Source: Streptomyces lunaelactis (GTDB lineage Bacteria; Actinomycetota; Actinomycetes; Streptomycetales; Streptomycetaceae). Taken from it: DNA of 64,000 nt. The translations under genes and the position numbers were made by a program. Location: contig NZ_CP026304.1 of the NCBI RefSeq assembly GCF_003054555.1, positions 930,001-994,000 on the forward strand, given 5' to 3'. Numbering within the stretch: the stretch's first letter is position 1; each line of letters opens with the position of its first letter. Positions 26,195 through 34,439 of this stretch are shown here, piece after piece. The notes below the pieces were generated by a model that was not told where the DNA came from, did no database searches, and saw only the letters and a list, made by a program, of their open reading frames with translations.

Positions 26195-27088
26195 ATGACC
26201 CCCACACTGCAGCAGTTGCGTTACCTCGTCGCCGTTGCGGACTGCCGTTCCATCACAGCCGCCGCAGGCTCCGTCTACATCGCCCAGCCCGCCCTCTCCC
26301 GCTCCATCCAGTCCCTGGAGCGCGATCTGGGTGTGACGCTCCTGGACCGCAGGGGCCGCCGGGCGACCCTCACCCCGCAGGGCACCCGTGTAGTGCGCCT
26401 CGCCCGGACCGTCCTCGACGCGGTGGAAGCGATAGAGGACATCCGCCCGTCGCACGCCAGCGGTTCGCGCGCCACGCTGAGCGTGGCCGCCACCCCGACC
26501 CTCTCCCTCGACCTCGCCGCCGACCTGGTGCCCTCCTTCGCCGAACGCCATCCCGGGATCGCCGTACGCCTCCTTCAGCACGACAGCCGCGAGGCGCTCG
26601 TACGGGCCCTGGTCGACGGCGCGGCGGAGCTCGGCCTGGTCGATCTTCCCGTCGACAAGGACCTGTCCACGCACCACCTCCAGGACCGCGAGGTCGTGCT
26701 GATATCCCCGCCCGGCTCCGGACTGCCCGACCCGATTCCGTTCCGGATGCTGGGCGGTCTGCGGATGGTCCTGCCGACGCCCGGCACGGGCCGGCGCATG
26801 GAGCTCGAGGCGATGTTCGGCCGGCTCGGGGTGCGTCCCGTGGCGGTGGTCGAGGTGGATGAGCGGCTCGCCTGGGTGACCAGCGTGGTGGACGGGCGGG
26901 GCTCGCTGATCTGGTACCGGGACATGGTGTTACGGGCCTTCGGCCACCGCGTCGAGGTCCGTTCCTTCACCCCGCCGATGCTGCGCTCCGTCGGCATCGC
27001 GCACCCGCGCGCGCCGCTCAGCCGTGCAGCCCGCAGCTTCCTCTCGCACGCCCGGCACAACGCCCCCGTGCGGGAGCCGGCGCGATGA
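26195..27088 (+). CDS. LysR-family transcriptional regulator
   Basis: A 297-residue LTTR. The winged HTH is at residues 1-60 (LQQLRYLVAVADCRSITAAAGSVYIAQPALSRSIQSLE, quoted in part) and the linker helix follows. The effector domain from about residue 90 shows the usual LSVAATPTLSLDLAADLVPSF opening and VDLPVDKDLSTHHL. It is transcribed divergently from the lipid/PKS operon and is its most likely regulator. The co-inducer is unknown. A 12-bp-arm hairpin follows its stop. Confidence 0.93.
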   Translation: MTPTLQQLRYLVAVADCRSITAAAGSVYIAQPALSRSIQSLERDLGVTLLDRRGRRATLTPQGTRVVRLARTVLDAVEAIEDIRPSHASGSRATLSVAATPTLSLDLAADLVPSFAERHPGIAVRLLQHDSREALVRALVDGAAELGLVDLPVDKDLSTHHLQDREVVLISPPGSGLPDPIPFRMLGGLRMVLPTPGTGRRMELEAMFGRLGVRPVAVVEVDERLAWVTSVVDGRGSLIWYRDMVLRAFGHRVEVRSFTPPMLRSVGIAHPRAPLSRAARSFLSHARHNAPVREPAR

Positions 27089-27102
27089 TGCCGGGCCGCC
27101 AT

Positions 27103-27134
27103 GCCTGACGGGCAGCGGCCCATGCCCGGCAGGC
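27103..27134. terminator. Hairpin between convergent LysR and acetyltransferase genes
   Basis: Arms GCCTGACGGGCA (27103-27114) and TGCCCGGCAGGC (27123-27134) pair with one mismatch around an 8-nt loop. It lies 15 bp after the LysR stop and 46 bp from the end of the convergent acetyltransferase gene, so it could serve both strands. There is no U-tract, as is common in Streptomyces. Confidence 0.6.
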
Positions 27135-27180
27135 GTGCTGTGCGCGCTCGGACCCTCGACCGCGTCCTGCGTGCCCCCGG

Positions 27181-27489
27181 TCAGTCGCTGACCCGGCTCT
27201 TGTTCTCGTAGAGGAGGTCCTGGTACTCGGGGTGCCGCGCGATCCAGCCGGAGTAGAAGGGGCAGACCGCGAGCACTGCGATCCCGGCGGCGCGTGCCTC
27301 GTCCAGGGAGGCCTTGACCAGGGCACCGCCGATGCCCTGTCCCTCGTACCGCGTCTCGACCTCGGTGTGCACGAAGGCGATCAGCTCCGAGGTACGGATG
27401 TACTGCGCGATGCCGGCCAGGGCGCCCTCGAGGCGGGCCTCGTACCGGTTCTCAGCGGGAGCATCGGTCACATCAGGGGCTTGGCCCAC
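27181..27489 (-). CDS. Small GNAT-like N-acetyltransferase (YjdJ/CG type)
   Basis: About 102 residues from the GTG at 27489 (AAGGA 8 bp upstream); the frame is open further but without a ribosome site. The sequence RYEARLEGALAGIAQYIR ... IAFVHTEVETRYEGQGIGGALV ... AVCPFYSGWIARHPEYQDLL is the compact acetyltransferase family with acetyl-CoA loop YEGQGIG and a conserved Cys-Pro-Phe. The substrate is unknown. It is a single gene between the LysR hairpin and the cold-shock gene. Confidence 0.88.
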   Translation of the reverse strand: MGQAPDVTDAPAENRYEARLEGALAGIAQYIRTSELIAFVHTEVETRYEGQGIGGALVKASLDEARAAGIAVLAVCPFYSGWIARHPEYQDLLYENKSRVSD

Positions 27490-27571
27490 GGGTTCGTCCT
27501 TCGCGCGCCGACGGGTGGACGCGGTGTGCCCGCACCCGTTGCGGGGTGCGGGCACACTGCTTGGTTCAGCC

Positions 27572-27775
27572 TCAGGCGGGGAGGATGTTCTCCGCCTGCG
27601 GGCCCTTCTGGCCCTGGGTGACGTCGAACGTCACCTTCTGGCCCTCCTGGAGCTCACGGAAGCCCGAGGTGGCGATGTTCGAGTAGTGGGCGAAGACGTC
27701 GGGGCCTCCACCGTCCTGCTCGATGAAGCCGAAGCCCTTTTCCGAGTTGAACCACTTGACGGTTCCGGTAGCCAT
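27572..27775 (-). CDS. Cold-shock domain protein (CspA family)
   Basis: A 67-residue single cold-shock domain starting [20 protein letters not shown], with RNP1 (KGFGFI) and RNP2-like (DVFAHYSNI) motifs, ending AENILPA. It binds single-stranded RNA/DNA and melts mRNA structure. ATG 27775 is preceded by GGAGGACAA. The long non-coding stretch upstream contains a strong hairpin (27866-27891), consistent with a structured leader. Confidence 0.97.
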   Translation of the reverse strand: MATGTVKWFNSEKGFGFIEQDGGGPDVFAHYSNIATSGFRELQEGQKVTFDVTQGQKGPQAENILPA

Positions 27776-27865
27776 TTGTCCTCCAAGGGGACTCGTAGTC
27801 GGTTCCCGCACCGCGCGGGAGCCGGAGGTGATCGCCCTGGTCCTCAGAGACTCTGAACAGCAAAA

Positions 27866-27891
27866 CGCCCGTGAACTCGCGCTCACGGGCG
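27866..27891 (-). terminator. Rho-independent-like hairpin upstream of the csp gene
   Basis: On the minus strand CGCCCGTGA, an 8-nt loop and TCACGGGCG form a perfect 9-bp stem followed by GTTTTGC, an intrinsic-terminator look. It is 118 bp after the stop of the upstream acetyltransferase gene and about 90 bp before the csp ATG. It is either that gene's terminator or an attenuator in the csp leader. The csp transcription start is needed to decide. Confidence 0.6.
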
Positions 27892-28008
27892 AACGGTACT
27901 TCGGAACCATGACAGCTGTGAAAGACGCTACACGGACAACGGCGCCGCGGCCAGAACAACGATCAAGTCTCGCTGAGATGCCGCACCTGGACACGGTCCC
28001 GATCCGAG

Positions 28009-28935
28009 CTATCCGAGTTCGAGACTGGTGACGCCGTAGGTCCGGTCCAGCCAGTTCTGCGGGACCGGCGCGGTGTACATGCGCACGGTGTGGAACTGGG
28101 GCGTGAGGCCACGGGCCGTCGCGAGAGCACAGGCCGCCTGCCGCGGTTCGGGGATGTCGAGGCAGACTTCCTCGTCCGGGCCGAGCCGGGCGGTGAGGGC
28201 GTCGAAGAGTGCTTCGGCGTCCTCGCGGGTGTCGGCGAACAGGGGGCCGATGCGGTGGCCGTCGCGGGAGGGCCGGATCACGCCGTAACCGGCGATGTTC
28301 CCGTCGCGCTGACGGATGTACGTGGTGTGCCCGGCGGCGGTCAGCCAGCGGCCGACGAAGGCGCACCGCTCGGTGGGGAAGCACTGCCGGTCGTAGGCGG
28401 CGACCGCTTCCAGCTGGGCCGTGGCGATGGGCACGACTCCCGCCGGCGAGGTGCCGGACCGCTCGGGGCGGCCGCCGTAGCGAATGGTGTTGTTTGCGGA
28501 CGTGAACCCCGAGCGCCGGTAGGTGTCCTCCTGGGCGGGCACCGCGTCCAGGCCGATGGTCCTGTCTCCGGCGTGCGGAACGGCGGCGCGCCAGGTGGCC
28601 AGGCCGAGTCCCTGCCGGCGGAGGTCGGGATGGACCAGGTAGTAGCCCAGAAAAGCGAACTGCTCGGAGTAGTTGACGACCGAGACCGCCGAGACGGTAC
28701 GGGTGCCCAGGCGGCCGACAAAGAACCCGGCGGGATCGGTGGGGTGGAAGGAGGCCGCGTCACCGCTGCCGGGATTCCACCCCTCCTCGGCGGCCCACTC
28801 GACCACCTGGTGCCATTCGTCCAACGAGGCGCGGGTCACGGTGAGCCCGGCGGCGTCAACGGCGGTGGGAGTGGTGGCGGGAGTGGTGGCCCGGCTGGTG
28901 GAGCGCTGCTGGGGGGCTTCGCCGAGGGGGTGCAT
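28009..28935 (-). CDS. Tandem-GNAT acetyltransferase (Acetyltransf_18-like C-terminus)
   Basis: A 308-residue protein. After a disordered 25-residue N-terminus, residues 30-165 form a GNAT domain ([21 protein letters not shown], acetyl-CoA loop RRQGLG). Residues 175-300 form a second domain ([18 protein letters not shown] ... [19 protein letters not shown]) of the type found after GNAT domains in YitH-like proteins. The substrate is not predictable. The amino-acid permease gene ends 75 bp upstream on the same strand, so cotranscription is possible. Confidence 0.85.
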   Translation of the reverse strand: MHPLGEAPQQRSTSRATTPATTPTAVDAAGLTVTRASLDEWHQVVEWAAEEGWNPGSGDAASFHPTDPAGFFVGRLGTRTVSAVSVVNYSEQFAFLGYYLVHPDLRRQGLGLATWRAAVPHAGDRTIGLDAVPAQEDTYRRSGFTSANNTIRYGGRPERSGTSPAGVVPIATAQLEAVAAYDRQCFPTERCAFVGRWLTAAGHTTYIRQRDGNIAGYGVIRPSRDGHRIGPLFADTREDAEALFDALTARLGPDEEVCLDIPEPRQAACALATARGLTPQFHTVRMYTAPVPQNWLDRTYGVTSLELG

Positions 28936-29010
28936 ACCTTCTGTTCGTCCCTTCCGATGGGGGCCGGCGCAGCCGCGGTGTGCGGCCGCGCCGGCAGGGT
29001 GCGGTGTGGA

Positions 29011-30549
29011 TCAGATCAGGTCCATGGCGGCCACTTCGTCGGGGCTCCCGTAGCTGACAGGTCCGTGGAAGCGCCTGCGGGCGGTGGCGAACCACCACAC
29101 GGTGGCGATGAGCAGCACCACTCCCAGGGCGATCGGCGCGTAGTTGAACGAGCCGGCGGTGATCGGGGAGACCTGGGGCAGCATGAACAGCAAACTGCTG
29201 ATCACGATCCAGGTCACGGCGACCCCCGCGACCGGCTTGCCGTAGCGACCGAGATTCCACGGTCCGGGCTCGAAGTCGTCCAGACGCAGCCGCAGGAAGA
29301 TGGGCACGCCGTAGGCGAGGAAGAGCCCGACGACATTGACGCTGACGATGGCGGTGAAGGCGGTGTGCGACCACCAGCCGGGCACGATCAGCACCATGGG
29401 GCAGGCCGCGGCGAGCCATACAGCCTTGACCGGGGTGCGCGTACGGGAGGACACCGAATGCCACCAGCGGGAGCCTGGCATCGCCCCGTCGCGGGAGAAG
29501 GCGAAGATCTGGCGGGTATTGCTGGTCATATTGGCCAGACCGCAGAACAGCATGGCGCCGATCACGATCAACAGGAGCAGCTTGGCGGTGCCCATGCCGA
29601 GCGCGTCGATCAGAACCTGCACCGGCGGCGCCGACGAACTCGCCGTAGCGGCGTAATCGCGGATCGCGTACACCAGGGCGAGCATGAGGATCAGTCCGGT
29701 GATCGCGGAGCAGGCGATCGCGCGCATGATGCCCTTGGGCGCGTTGACGGTTGCCTTCACGGTCTCCTCGGACATGTGGAAACTGCCGTCGAAGCCGGTG
29801 AACGTCCAGCTGGTGACGAGCAGACCCAGCATTGCCGCGTACATGCCGTTACTGAATCCGGTGTTGTTCACGAAGTGGGTCATGAACGACGCCGGCTGAT
29901 GGTGCGAGGGAATCACGACGAGTGAGGAGACGATCACCACCATCCCGATCAGCAGCCACCACACGGAGATTCGGTTCACCAGGGCAACCAGTTGCACCGT
30001 GTAGGTATTGGCCAACGCCTGCAGCAGCAGGATCACCGCCGCGATGCCGACCGTGCGCTGCTCCGACGCCTCGTACGAGGGCCACTGCATGGCGAGGTAC
30101 GCCTGGATGAAGGTGGCGGCGGCGTAGTTGGTGGCGGCCGTCCCGCCCACCTGACCGACGAAGTTCAGCCAGCCCGTGTACCAGGACCAGGCGCCGCGAT
30201 GCCGCTTGGCCAGCTTGCCCGCGGAGAAGTACAGCGCACCGCTGGTCGGGTAGGCGGAGGCGATTTCGGCCATCGCGGCGCCGACGAACAGCACCATGAC
30301 CGACACACCGATCCAGCCGAAGACGAGAATCCGCGGCCCTCCTGCACCCATTCCGAATCCGAATGCGGAGAAGATACCGGAGATGATGTTGATGATGGTG
30401 AAAGATATCGCGAAATTGTCGAATGCGCGAAATCGACGGGTGAGCTTCCGCGGATAACCCATCGCATGCAGCGTAGCGTCATCGTCGAGGGTGATGGACG
30501 CTCCTTCGTGACGGGCTTTCGAGCGATCCAGAAATGTACGCTCGGACAC
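29011..30549 (-). CDS. APC-superfamily amino acid permease (GABA permease-like)
   Basis: About 512 residues with 12 predicted helices. The N-terminal FRAFDNFAISFTIINIISGIFSAFGFG and GWIGVSVMVLFVGAAMAEIASAYPTSGALYF are typical of the eukaryotic/bacterial GABA and choline permease group of the APC superfamily. ...LLVTSWTFTGFDGSFHMSEET is the conserved TM6 area. I prefer GTG 30549, preceded by AGAAAGG at about 8 bp, over the ATG at 30567, which lacks a ribosome site. It is a cytoplasmic-membrane amino acid or amine importer. Confidence 0.9.
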   Translation of the reverse strand: MSERTFLDRSKARHEGASITLDDDATLHAMGYPRKLTRRFRAFDNFAISFTIINIISGIFSAFGFGMGAGGPRILVFGWIGVSVMVLFVGAAMAEIASAYPTSGALYFSAGKLAKRHRGAWSWYTGWLNFVGQVGGTAATNYAAATFIQAYLAMQWPSYEASEQRTVGIAAVILLLQALANTYTVQLVALVNRISVWWLLIGMVVIVSSLVVIPSHHQPASFMTHFVNNTGFSNGMYAAMLGLLVTSWTFTGFDGSFHMSEETVKATVNAPKGIMRAIACSAITGLILMLALVYAIRDYAATASSSAPPVQVLIDALGMGTAKLLLLIVIGAMLFCGLANMTSNTRQIFAFSRDGAMPGSRWWHSVSSRTRTPVKAVWLAAACPMVLIVPGWWSHTAFTAIVSVNVVGLFLAYGVPIFLRLRLDDFEPGPWNLGRYGKPVAGVAVTWIVISSLLFMLPQVSPITAGSFNYAPIALGVVLLIATVWWFATARRRFHGPVSYGSPDEVAAMDLI

Positions 30550-30635
30550 AATCTCAACCTTTCTCATGAGGCTGACAGGGGGGTGATTGCGCTCATAGCA
30601 ATAGAGAGGCGGACACGGGAAGGCGGGGGGATGGA

Positions 30636-31592
30636 TCAGGCGGCGCCGGGGATCGGGAGTCCGCACGAGCGTCTCGCTCTTGTCAGCTGTTCCGCGGGCT
30701 CGCCGAACGCGCTCCAGGGCATTCGCGAGGCGTACGGCCCCATCGCCGTGAAGACTTCCCGTGCTTCGAATTCGCGCTTCGCCATGTACAGCGCGTGCGC
30801 CAGATAGGCCAGGTCGAGCACGGGGGTGAACCGGTAGTCGGCAGCCTGGGGAAACCAGTTGTTGTAGCTCCCCGTCGCCGTGGCGACCCACTGGGGCTGC
30901 TCCCACGTACGGTCGGCCAGCAGGGCGGACGCGTCGTGGTCCTCGACCAGCGCCACCAGCGGCAGCAGCCGGAGCGGGGACGAAGGGGGCGCGCGATGGC
31001 TCAGGAACTGGGCGACGTCCCATCGCGCGCTCGCCGACCCGCCGCGGCGGGCGAAGTAGAAGGCCAGAAACCGGTGGTGCGCCTCGCGGTGCCAGGGGTC
31101 GAGCCGCAGGATGTGGGCGAACAGGTACCAGGGCCCGGTCGGCGCCGTGAGCAGCCCTTGCGGAGCGGGGTCACGGGGCCGGCGCAGGTGCGCCAGTGCC
31201 AACTGGGCCACCCAGGGCGTGGGGTCCTCGGGCAGCATCTGCGCCGCCCGGTCGCACGCGCTCCGGGCGATGCCCACGAGGGTGCCGGCCCGGCGGTCAT
31301 GGGCATCGGCCATGCGTAACGCCCGGAGCATCGCCACCCGCGCCCACAGCAGCGCGGCCTCCGCACTGGGCTCCTCCGACAACCAGCGTTCGGCCAGGTC
31401 CGAGTCGGCCGCCTCGGATGCGAGTACCAGGGATCGATGGGCGCGCACCTCGAAATCGTCGCGCGCGTCCTTCAGGGCGTCGTGTGCGCTCAGGTACCGC
31501 CCGGCCTTGACATCAATGCACGCTCGCGCCAACTGACGATCGTCCGCCGCCGGATGCCACACGTACTGCCCCTCAAAGGAGCCAGCAGCCAC
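30636..31592 (-). CDS. Conserved TPR-like helical protein of unknown function
   Basis: About 318 residues from the GTG at 31592, which follows GGGAGGGG; the frame continues upstream into non-coding DNA. The protein is almost all alpha-helical, with repeated pair motifs such as LARACIDVKAGRYLSAHDAL, RSLVLASEAADSDLAERWL, and Trp-rich blocks WYLFAHILRLDPWHREAHHRF and YNNWFPQAADYRFTPVLDLA. This suggests TPR-type helices and a protein-interaction role. I do not recognise a named family. A 24-bp perfect palindrome lies 47 bp upstream, within its likely promoter. Confidence 0.75.
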   Translation of the reverse strand: MAAGSFEGQYVWHPAADDRQLARACIDVKAGRYLSAHDALKDARDDFEVRAHRSLVLASEAADSDLAERWLSEEPSAEAALLWARVAMLRALRMADAHDRRAGTLVGIARSACDRAAQMLPEDPTPWVAQLALAHLRRPRDPAPQGLLTAPTGPWYLFAHILRLDPWHREAHHRFLAFYFARRGGSASARWDVAQFLSHRAPPSSPLRLLPLVALVEDHDASALLADRTWEQPQWVATATGSYNNWFPQAADYRFTPVLDLAYLAHALYMAKREFEAREVFTAMGPYASRMPWSAFGEPAEQLTRARRSCGLPIPGAA

Positions 31593-31638
31593 GATCCCCT
31601 CCCGATCCCCCAGATGACACCACCCGCATACGCATTCT

Positions 31639-31662
31639 GGCCATGCCGAATTCGGCATGGCC
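31639..31662. promoter_or_regulatory. Perfect 24-bp palindrome (candidate operator)
   Basis: GGCCATGCCGAA (31639-31650) is followed immediately by its exact complement to 31662, with no spacer. It sits 47 bp upstream of the GTG of the TPR-like gene. The gap-free symmetry suits a dimeric repressor better than an RNA hairpin, because no loop is left. Confidence 0.5.
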
Positions 31663-31679
31663 GGATCCCACAGATCCAC

Positions 31680-32051
31680 CGGCAGCGATCCACACCCTAC
31701 TCAAACATCAAGTCGAATCGAAACCGATCGCCCGGAATATCTGGTTCCAAAAGCGTTTGGGTCTCCACTGCATTCCCGTTGGGATCGAGCCCTGCGGCAG
31801 AATCATGATTGGCATATGCCTTTCTTGCGGAGCCCGCCGGACGTACTGCGCGTCAACGTGGGCCTTTGACGAGGTGCGCCCCTCAATGCGCGGGCTCAGG
31901 ACCTACCCGGTCCGCCTGCCGCCCGTGCGGATGCGGACCGGGCGACGTGCGGTGACTCTGGAGAACCCGGACCAGGACAGGCCGCCGCAGACCTGACCAC
32001 GCCGGGGCACTCCCCCACTCGCCTCTCTCCGCCACCGTCCGTCCGTACCGG
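31680..32051. other. Gene-free stretch of lower GC
   Basis: No convincing gene was seen on either strand in these 372 bp. The first 150 bp contain A/T-rich patches (for example ATCTGGTTCCAAAAGCG) unlike the surrounding coding DNA. A plus-strand open frame here (31643-31996) has no ribosome site, no biased codon use and no recognisable motif. It may hold the promoter of the TPR-like gene and decayed sequence. Confidence 0.5.
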
Positions 32052-32483
32052 TCAGCGGTCGGCTGCCCCGGGGACGAGCCCGTCCGCGACCAGACCGGCC
32101 AGCACCGCCTCGCCCAGGGCCTGCACCGCGGACTGCGGACGGACCATCACGGTGAACTCCTTGATCCGGCCCGCCTCGTCGAACTGGAGGAGGTCGATGC
32201 CGTGAATCTGCTTGCCGTTCACGGTTGCCCGGAAGAGGAGGATCTCCGACGGAGCTTCCTCGCCGTCCGTACTGGTCTCGGCCGCTCCCTCGAACTGTCC
32301 GACGTAGCGGAAGTCCTCGAAGGTGCGCAGCAGGACACCGAAGAGCCCCCGCACCATCGGCCTGCCCTCGAACGGGGTGAACTTCACCGGGCTGTAGAGG
32401 CGGATGTCCTCGGTGAACAGCGCGTCCACCGCGGAGAGATCCCGCTTCTCGACGGCTGCGCGGAAGCGTTCAGCGGTCTCCAT
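32052..32483 (-). CDS. NTF2-like/SnoaL-type domain protein
   Basis: A 143-residue cone-fold protein: METAERFRAAVEKRDLSAVDALFTEDI opening helix and loop, then KFTPFEGRPMVRGLF, FRATVNGKQIHGIDLLQFD and GRIKEFTVMVRP strands. This is the nuclear-transport-factor-2-like family, used as small-molecule isomerases, hydrolases or binding proteins. A strong site GAGGAGCC precedes ATG 32483. The function here is unknown. Two TACTCAAC direct repeats lie upstream. Confidence 0.88.
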   Translation of the reverse strand: METAERFRAAVEKRDLSAVDALFTEDIRLYSPVKFTPFEGRPMVRGLFGVLLRTFEDFRYVGQFEGAAETSTDGEEAPSEILLFRATVNGKQIHGIDLLQFDEAGRIKEFTVMVRPQSAVQALGEAVLAGLVADGLVPGAADR

Positions 32484-32502
32484 GGCTCCTCCTGATGACT
32501 AA

Positions 32503-32526
32503 TACTCAACAATCCGATTACTCAAC
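32503..32526. promoter_or_regulatory. Direct repeat TACTCAAC upstream of the NTF2-like gene
   Basis: TACTCAAC occurs at 32503-32510 and 32519-32526, a 16-bp step, in an unusually A/T-rich window 20-45 bp upstream of the start codon. It is a plausible regulator site or part of the promoter (minus strand reads GTTGAGTAATCGGATTGTTG). Confidence 0.4.
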
Positions 32527-32611
32527 TTATTGACTATGATGCCGGGGCGGACGGAGAAAGGGAAGGCCGGGCGGAGACGGGGGCCGGCATCGGCGCCCGT
32601 ACCGCGGCCGT

Positions 32612-33436
32612 TCACTCAGCAACCCGTGACCCCGGACCCGGGTCAGGCCTGGTTCCGATGACGACGGTGGCGTACAGCTCCTCGGAGCTGACCAATCGCG
32701 GGACCAGCCCGCTGCGGGCGACTGTCGCGACGGCTCGCGACGCCTGGCGCTCGCTCGTCTCGAACAGCAGGTGGCCGCCGGGCGCCAGCCACTGTGGTGC
32801 TGCCGCGGTCACCCGCCGCAGAACGTCCAGACCGTCCGCGCCACCATCGAGCGCCACCCGCGCCTCGTGCACTCGGGCCTCCGTGGGCAGCAGCGCGATC
32901 TCGTCGGTCGGTACGTACGGCACATTGGCGAGCAGGATGCCGACGCGGCCCCGCAGCGCGGGGGGCAGCGGCTCGTAGAGATCACCTTCGTACACCTGGC
33001 CACCGGCACCGGCGACATTGCGACGGGCGCACCGCACCGCGGCGGGGTCGATGTCGGCGGCGTACAGCGCGGCCGGCTCCAGGTCCGCGGCCAGGGCCGC
33101 GCCCAACGCGCCCGAGCCGCAGCACAGGTCGACGACGACGGCGTCCGGCCGGGCAAGGGCCGCAGCCTGGGTGACGAGGAATTCGGTGCGGCGGCGGGGT
33201 ACGAAGACCCCGGGGTCCACGGCCACCCGCAGGCCGCAGAACTCCGCCCAGCCGAGCACGTGTTCCAGGGGATGACCGGCGGCCCGCCGGTCCACCATCC
33301 CGTCGAGGGCGGCCGGAGTCCGTGCCGTGGAGATGAGCAACCGCGCCTCGTCCTCGGCGAAGACACAACCGGCGGCGCGCAGCCTGGTGACGATGGCGGA
33401 GAGAGGGAGAGGGAGAGGGGACGGAGAGACCGACAT
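32612..33436 (-). CDS. PrmC/HemK-like protein-(glutamine-N5) methyltransferase
   Basis: About 274 residues from the ATG at 33436 (AAAGG 5 bp upstream); an in-frame GTG at 33463 is the alternative. The N-terminal helical domain (residues 10-80) includes HPLEHVLGWAEFCGLRV. The class I methyltransferase follows: FVPRRRTEFLV, motif I VVDLCCGSGALGAAL, and ILLANVPYVPTDEI. The last is the (N/D)PPY motif in the divergent form NVPY that I associate with actinobacterial 'putative N5-glutamine methyltransferases'. It would methylate the GGQ glutamine of a release factor or a related substrate, and is probably a PrmC paralogue rather than the housekeeping enzyme. The leader contains a short reading frame and structures that can hide its ribosome site. 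Confidence 0.88.
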   Translation of the reverse strand: MSVSPSPLPLPLSAIVTRLRAAGCVFAEDEARLLISTARTPAALDGMVDRRAAGHPLEHVLGWAEFCGLRVAVDPGVFVPRRRTEFLVTQAAALARPDAVVVDLCCGSGALGAALAADLEPAALYAADIDPAAVRCARRNVAGAGGQVYEGDLYEPLPPALRGRVGILLANVPYVPTDEIALLPTEARVHEARVALDGGADGLDVLRRVTAAAPQWLAPGGHLLFETSERQASRAVATVARSGLVPRLVSSEELYATVVIGTRPDPGPGSRVAE

Positions 33437-33441
33437 GCGAG

Positions 33442-33516
33442 CCTTTCGGATACCGAAGGGCACTCTCCCGGTCAGCTAAGCCTGATGGACCGCACGACCA
33501 CGAGATGAGAGCACCC
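33442..33516 (-). promoter_or_regulatory. Leader with alternative RNA pairings controlling the PrmC-like gene
   Basis: In the minus-strand RNA, GGGUGCUCUC inside the leader ORF (33516-33507) can pair over 10 bp, with two G-U pairs, with GAGAGUGCCC (33467-33458) just before the gene. Next to it CCUUCGG and CCGAAAGG (33459-33442) form a hairpin that buries the AAAGG ribosome site of ATG 33436. A ribosome on the leader ORF would block the first pairing. This resembles translational attenuation, but is prediction only. Confidence 0.4.
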
Positions 33517-33535
33517 AGCCTGCTACAGCGGTAAT
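33476..33535 (-). CDS. Putative leader peptide, 19 codons, possible ATT start
   Basis: On the minus strand, GAGGAGG (33550-33544) is followed 8 nt later by ATT, then 18 codons (T A V A G W V L S S R G R A V H Q A) and TAG at 33478-33476. The Shine-Dalgarno is the best in this part of the window, yet no ATG/GTG lies at proper distance. The GTG at 33544 overlaps the SD itself. ATT is a rare but real initiation codon (infC). The peptide ends 13-40 nt before the methyltransferase start. It is inferred as a regulatory upstream ORF; translation is unproven. Confidence 0.4.
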   Translation of the reverse strand: MTAVAGWVLSSRGRAVHQA

Positions 33536-33665
33536 GGGTCTCACCTCCTCAATACGTCCCTGCTGGAGTCGGCAACACTACCCGATCGAGGCCGCGGGCA
33601 CCCCTGCGGCCGGGACGGCGGGTATCCCCTGCGGACCCTCCCGTGTGTCGTTACTCTGATCGTTG

Positions 33666-34394
33666 ATGTTCACCCCCCAGGGCCCCACCTTCCGCGAACT
33701 CGCCGTACAGGCGCTCTCGTCCACGGAGCGCGGCTACGACCTGCTCGCGCCGAAGTTCGACGAGACTCCCTTCCGGACACCGGATCAGGTGCTGGACGCG
33801 GTGGTCCACGCCGTACGGCCGCTCGGGCCGTTCCGGAGTGGACTCGACATCTGCTGCGGCACCGGAGCCGGAGCCGGTGTGCTGCGGCAGCTGTGCGAGG
33901 AAGGTGTCACCGGCGTCGACTTCAGCGCGGGCATGCTCGCCGAAGCCAGGTCCACCGTCCCGGGGGCCCCGGGCGGACCGGCGTTGAGCTGGGTCCGGGC
34001 CGACGCCCGCGCGCTCCCCTTCCGGCCGGTGTTCGATCTGGCCGTGAGCTTCGGGGCGTTCGGCCACTTCCTGCCCGGCGAACGGCCCGCGCTGTTCGCG
34101 CAGGTGCGTGAAGTGCTGCGGCCCGGCGGCCGGTTCGTCTTTCCCGTTCCCGCACCGCCCCGGGCCGGCTCGCGGCTCTATTGGACGCTGTGGGGATTCG
34201 ACCTGGTGATGCGCGTACGCAATGTGCTGTGGCATCCGCGCTTCATCATGTACTACCGCACCTTCCGGCTGTCCGACGTGCTGGACGAACTGAAGCAGGC
34301 AGGGTTCGCGGTGGACTTGGTGCCGCTGGCGGAGCTCGGCCGGCTGCCGGACGGCAGCCCTCGCTGCAGTGCGATCGTCGCGCGGCGGTCCTGA
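33666..34394 (+). CDS. Class I SAM-dependent methyltransferase
   Basis: A 242-residue methyltransferase from the ATG at 33666 (a TTG immediately upstream is possible). Motif I is GLDICCGTGAGAGVL, followed by VTGVDFSAGMLAEAR, DARALPF and LRPGGRFVFPVPAPP. The C-terminal part (LYWTLWGFDLVMRVRNVLWHPRFIMYYRTF) is aromatic and may form the acceptor pocket. The substrate is unknown. It is transcribed away from the PrmC-like gene and is a single gene. Confidence 0.88.
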   Translation: MFTPQGPTFRELAVQALSSTERGYDLLAPKFDETPFRTPDQVLDAVVHAVRPLGPFRSGLDICCGTGAGAGVLRQLCEEGVTGVDFSAGMLAEARSTVPGAPGGPALSWVRADARALPFRPVFDLAVSFGAFGHFLPGERPALFAQVREVLRPGGRFVFPVPAPPRAGSRLYWTLWGFDLVMRVRNVLWHPRFIMYYRTFRLSDVLDELKQAGFAVDLVPLAELGRLPDGSPRCSAIVARRS

Positions 34395-34439
34395 AGGGCC
34401 CGGCATCGTGAACAATCCCGAGCGCGACGCGACCAGAAG

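Noticed and set aside
31643..31996. Plus-strand 117-codon frame in the gap near 31.7 kb
   Set aside because: No ribosome site, no codon bias, no recognisable domain, and it begins inside the 24-bp palindrome.
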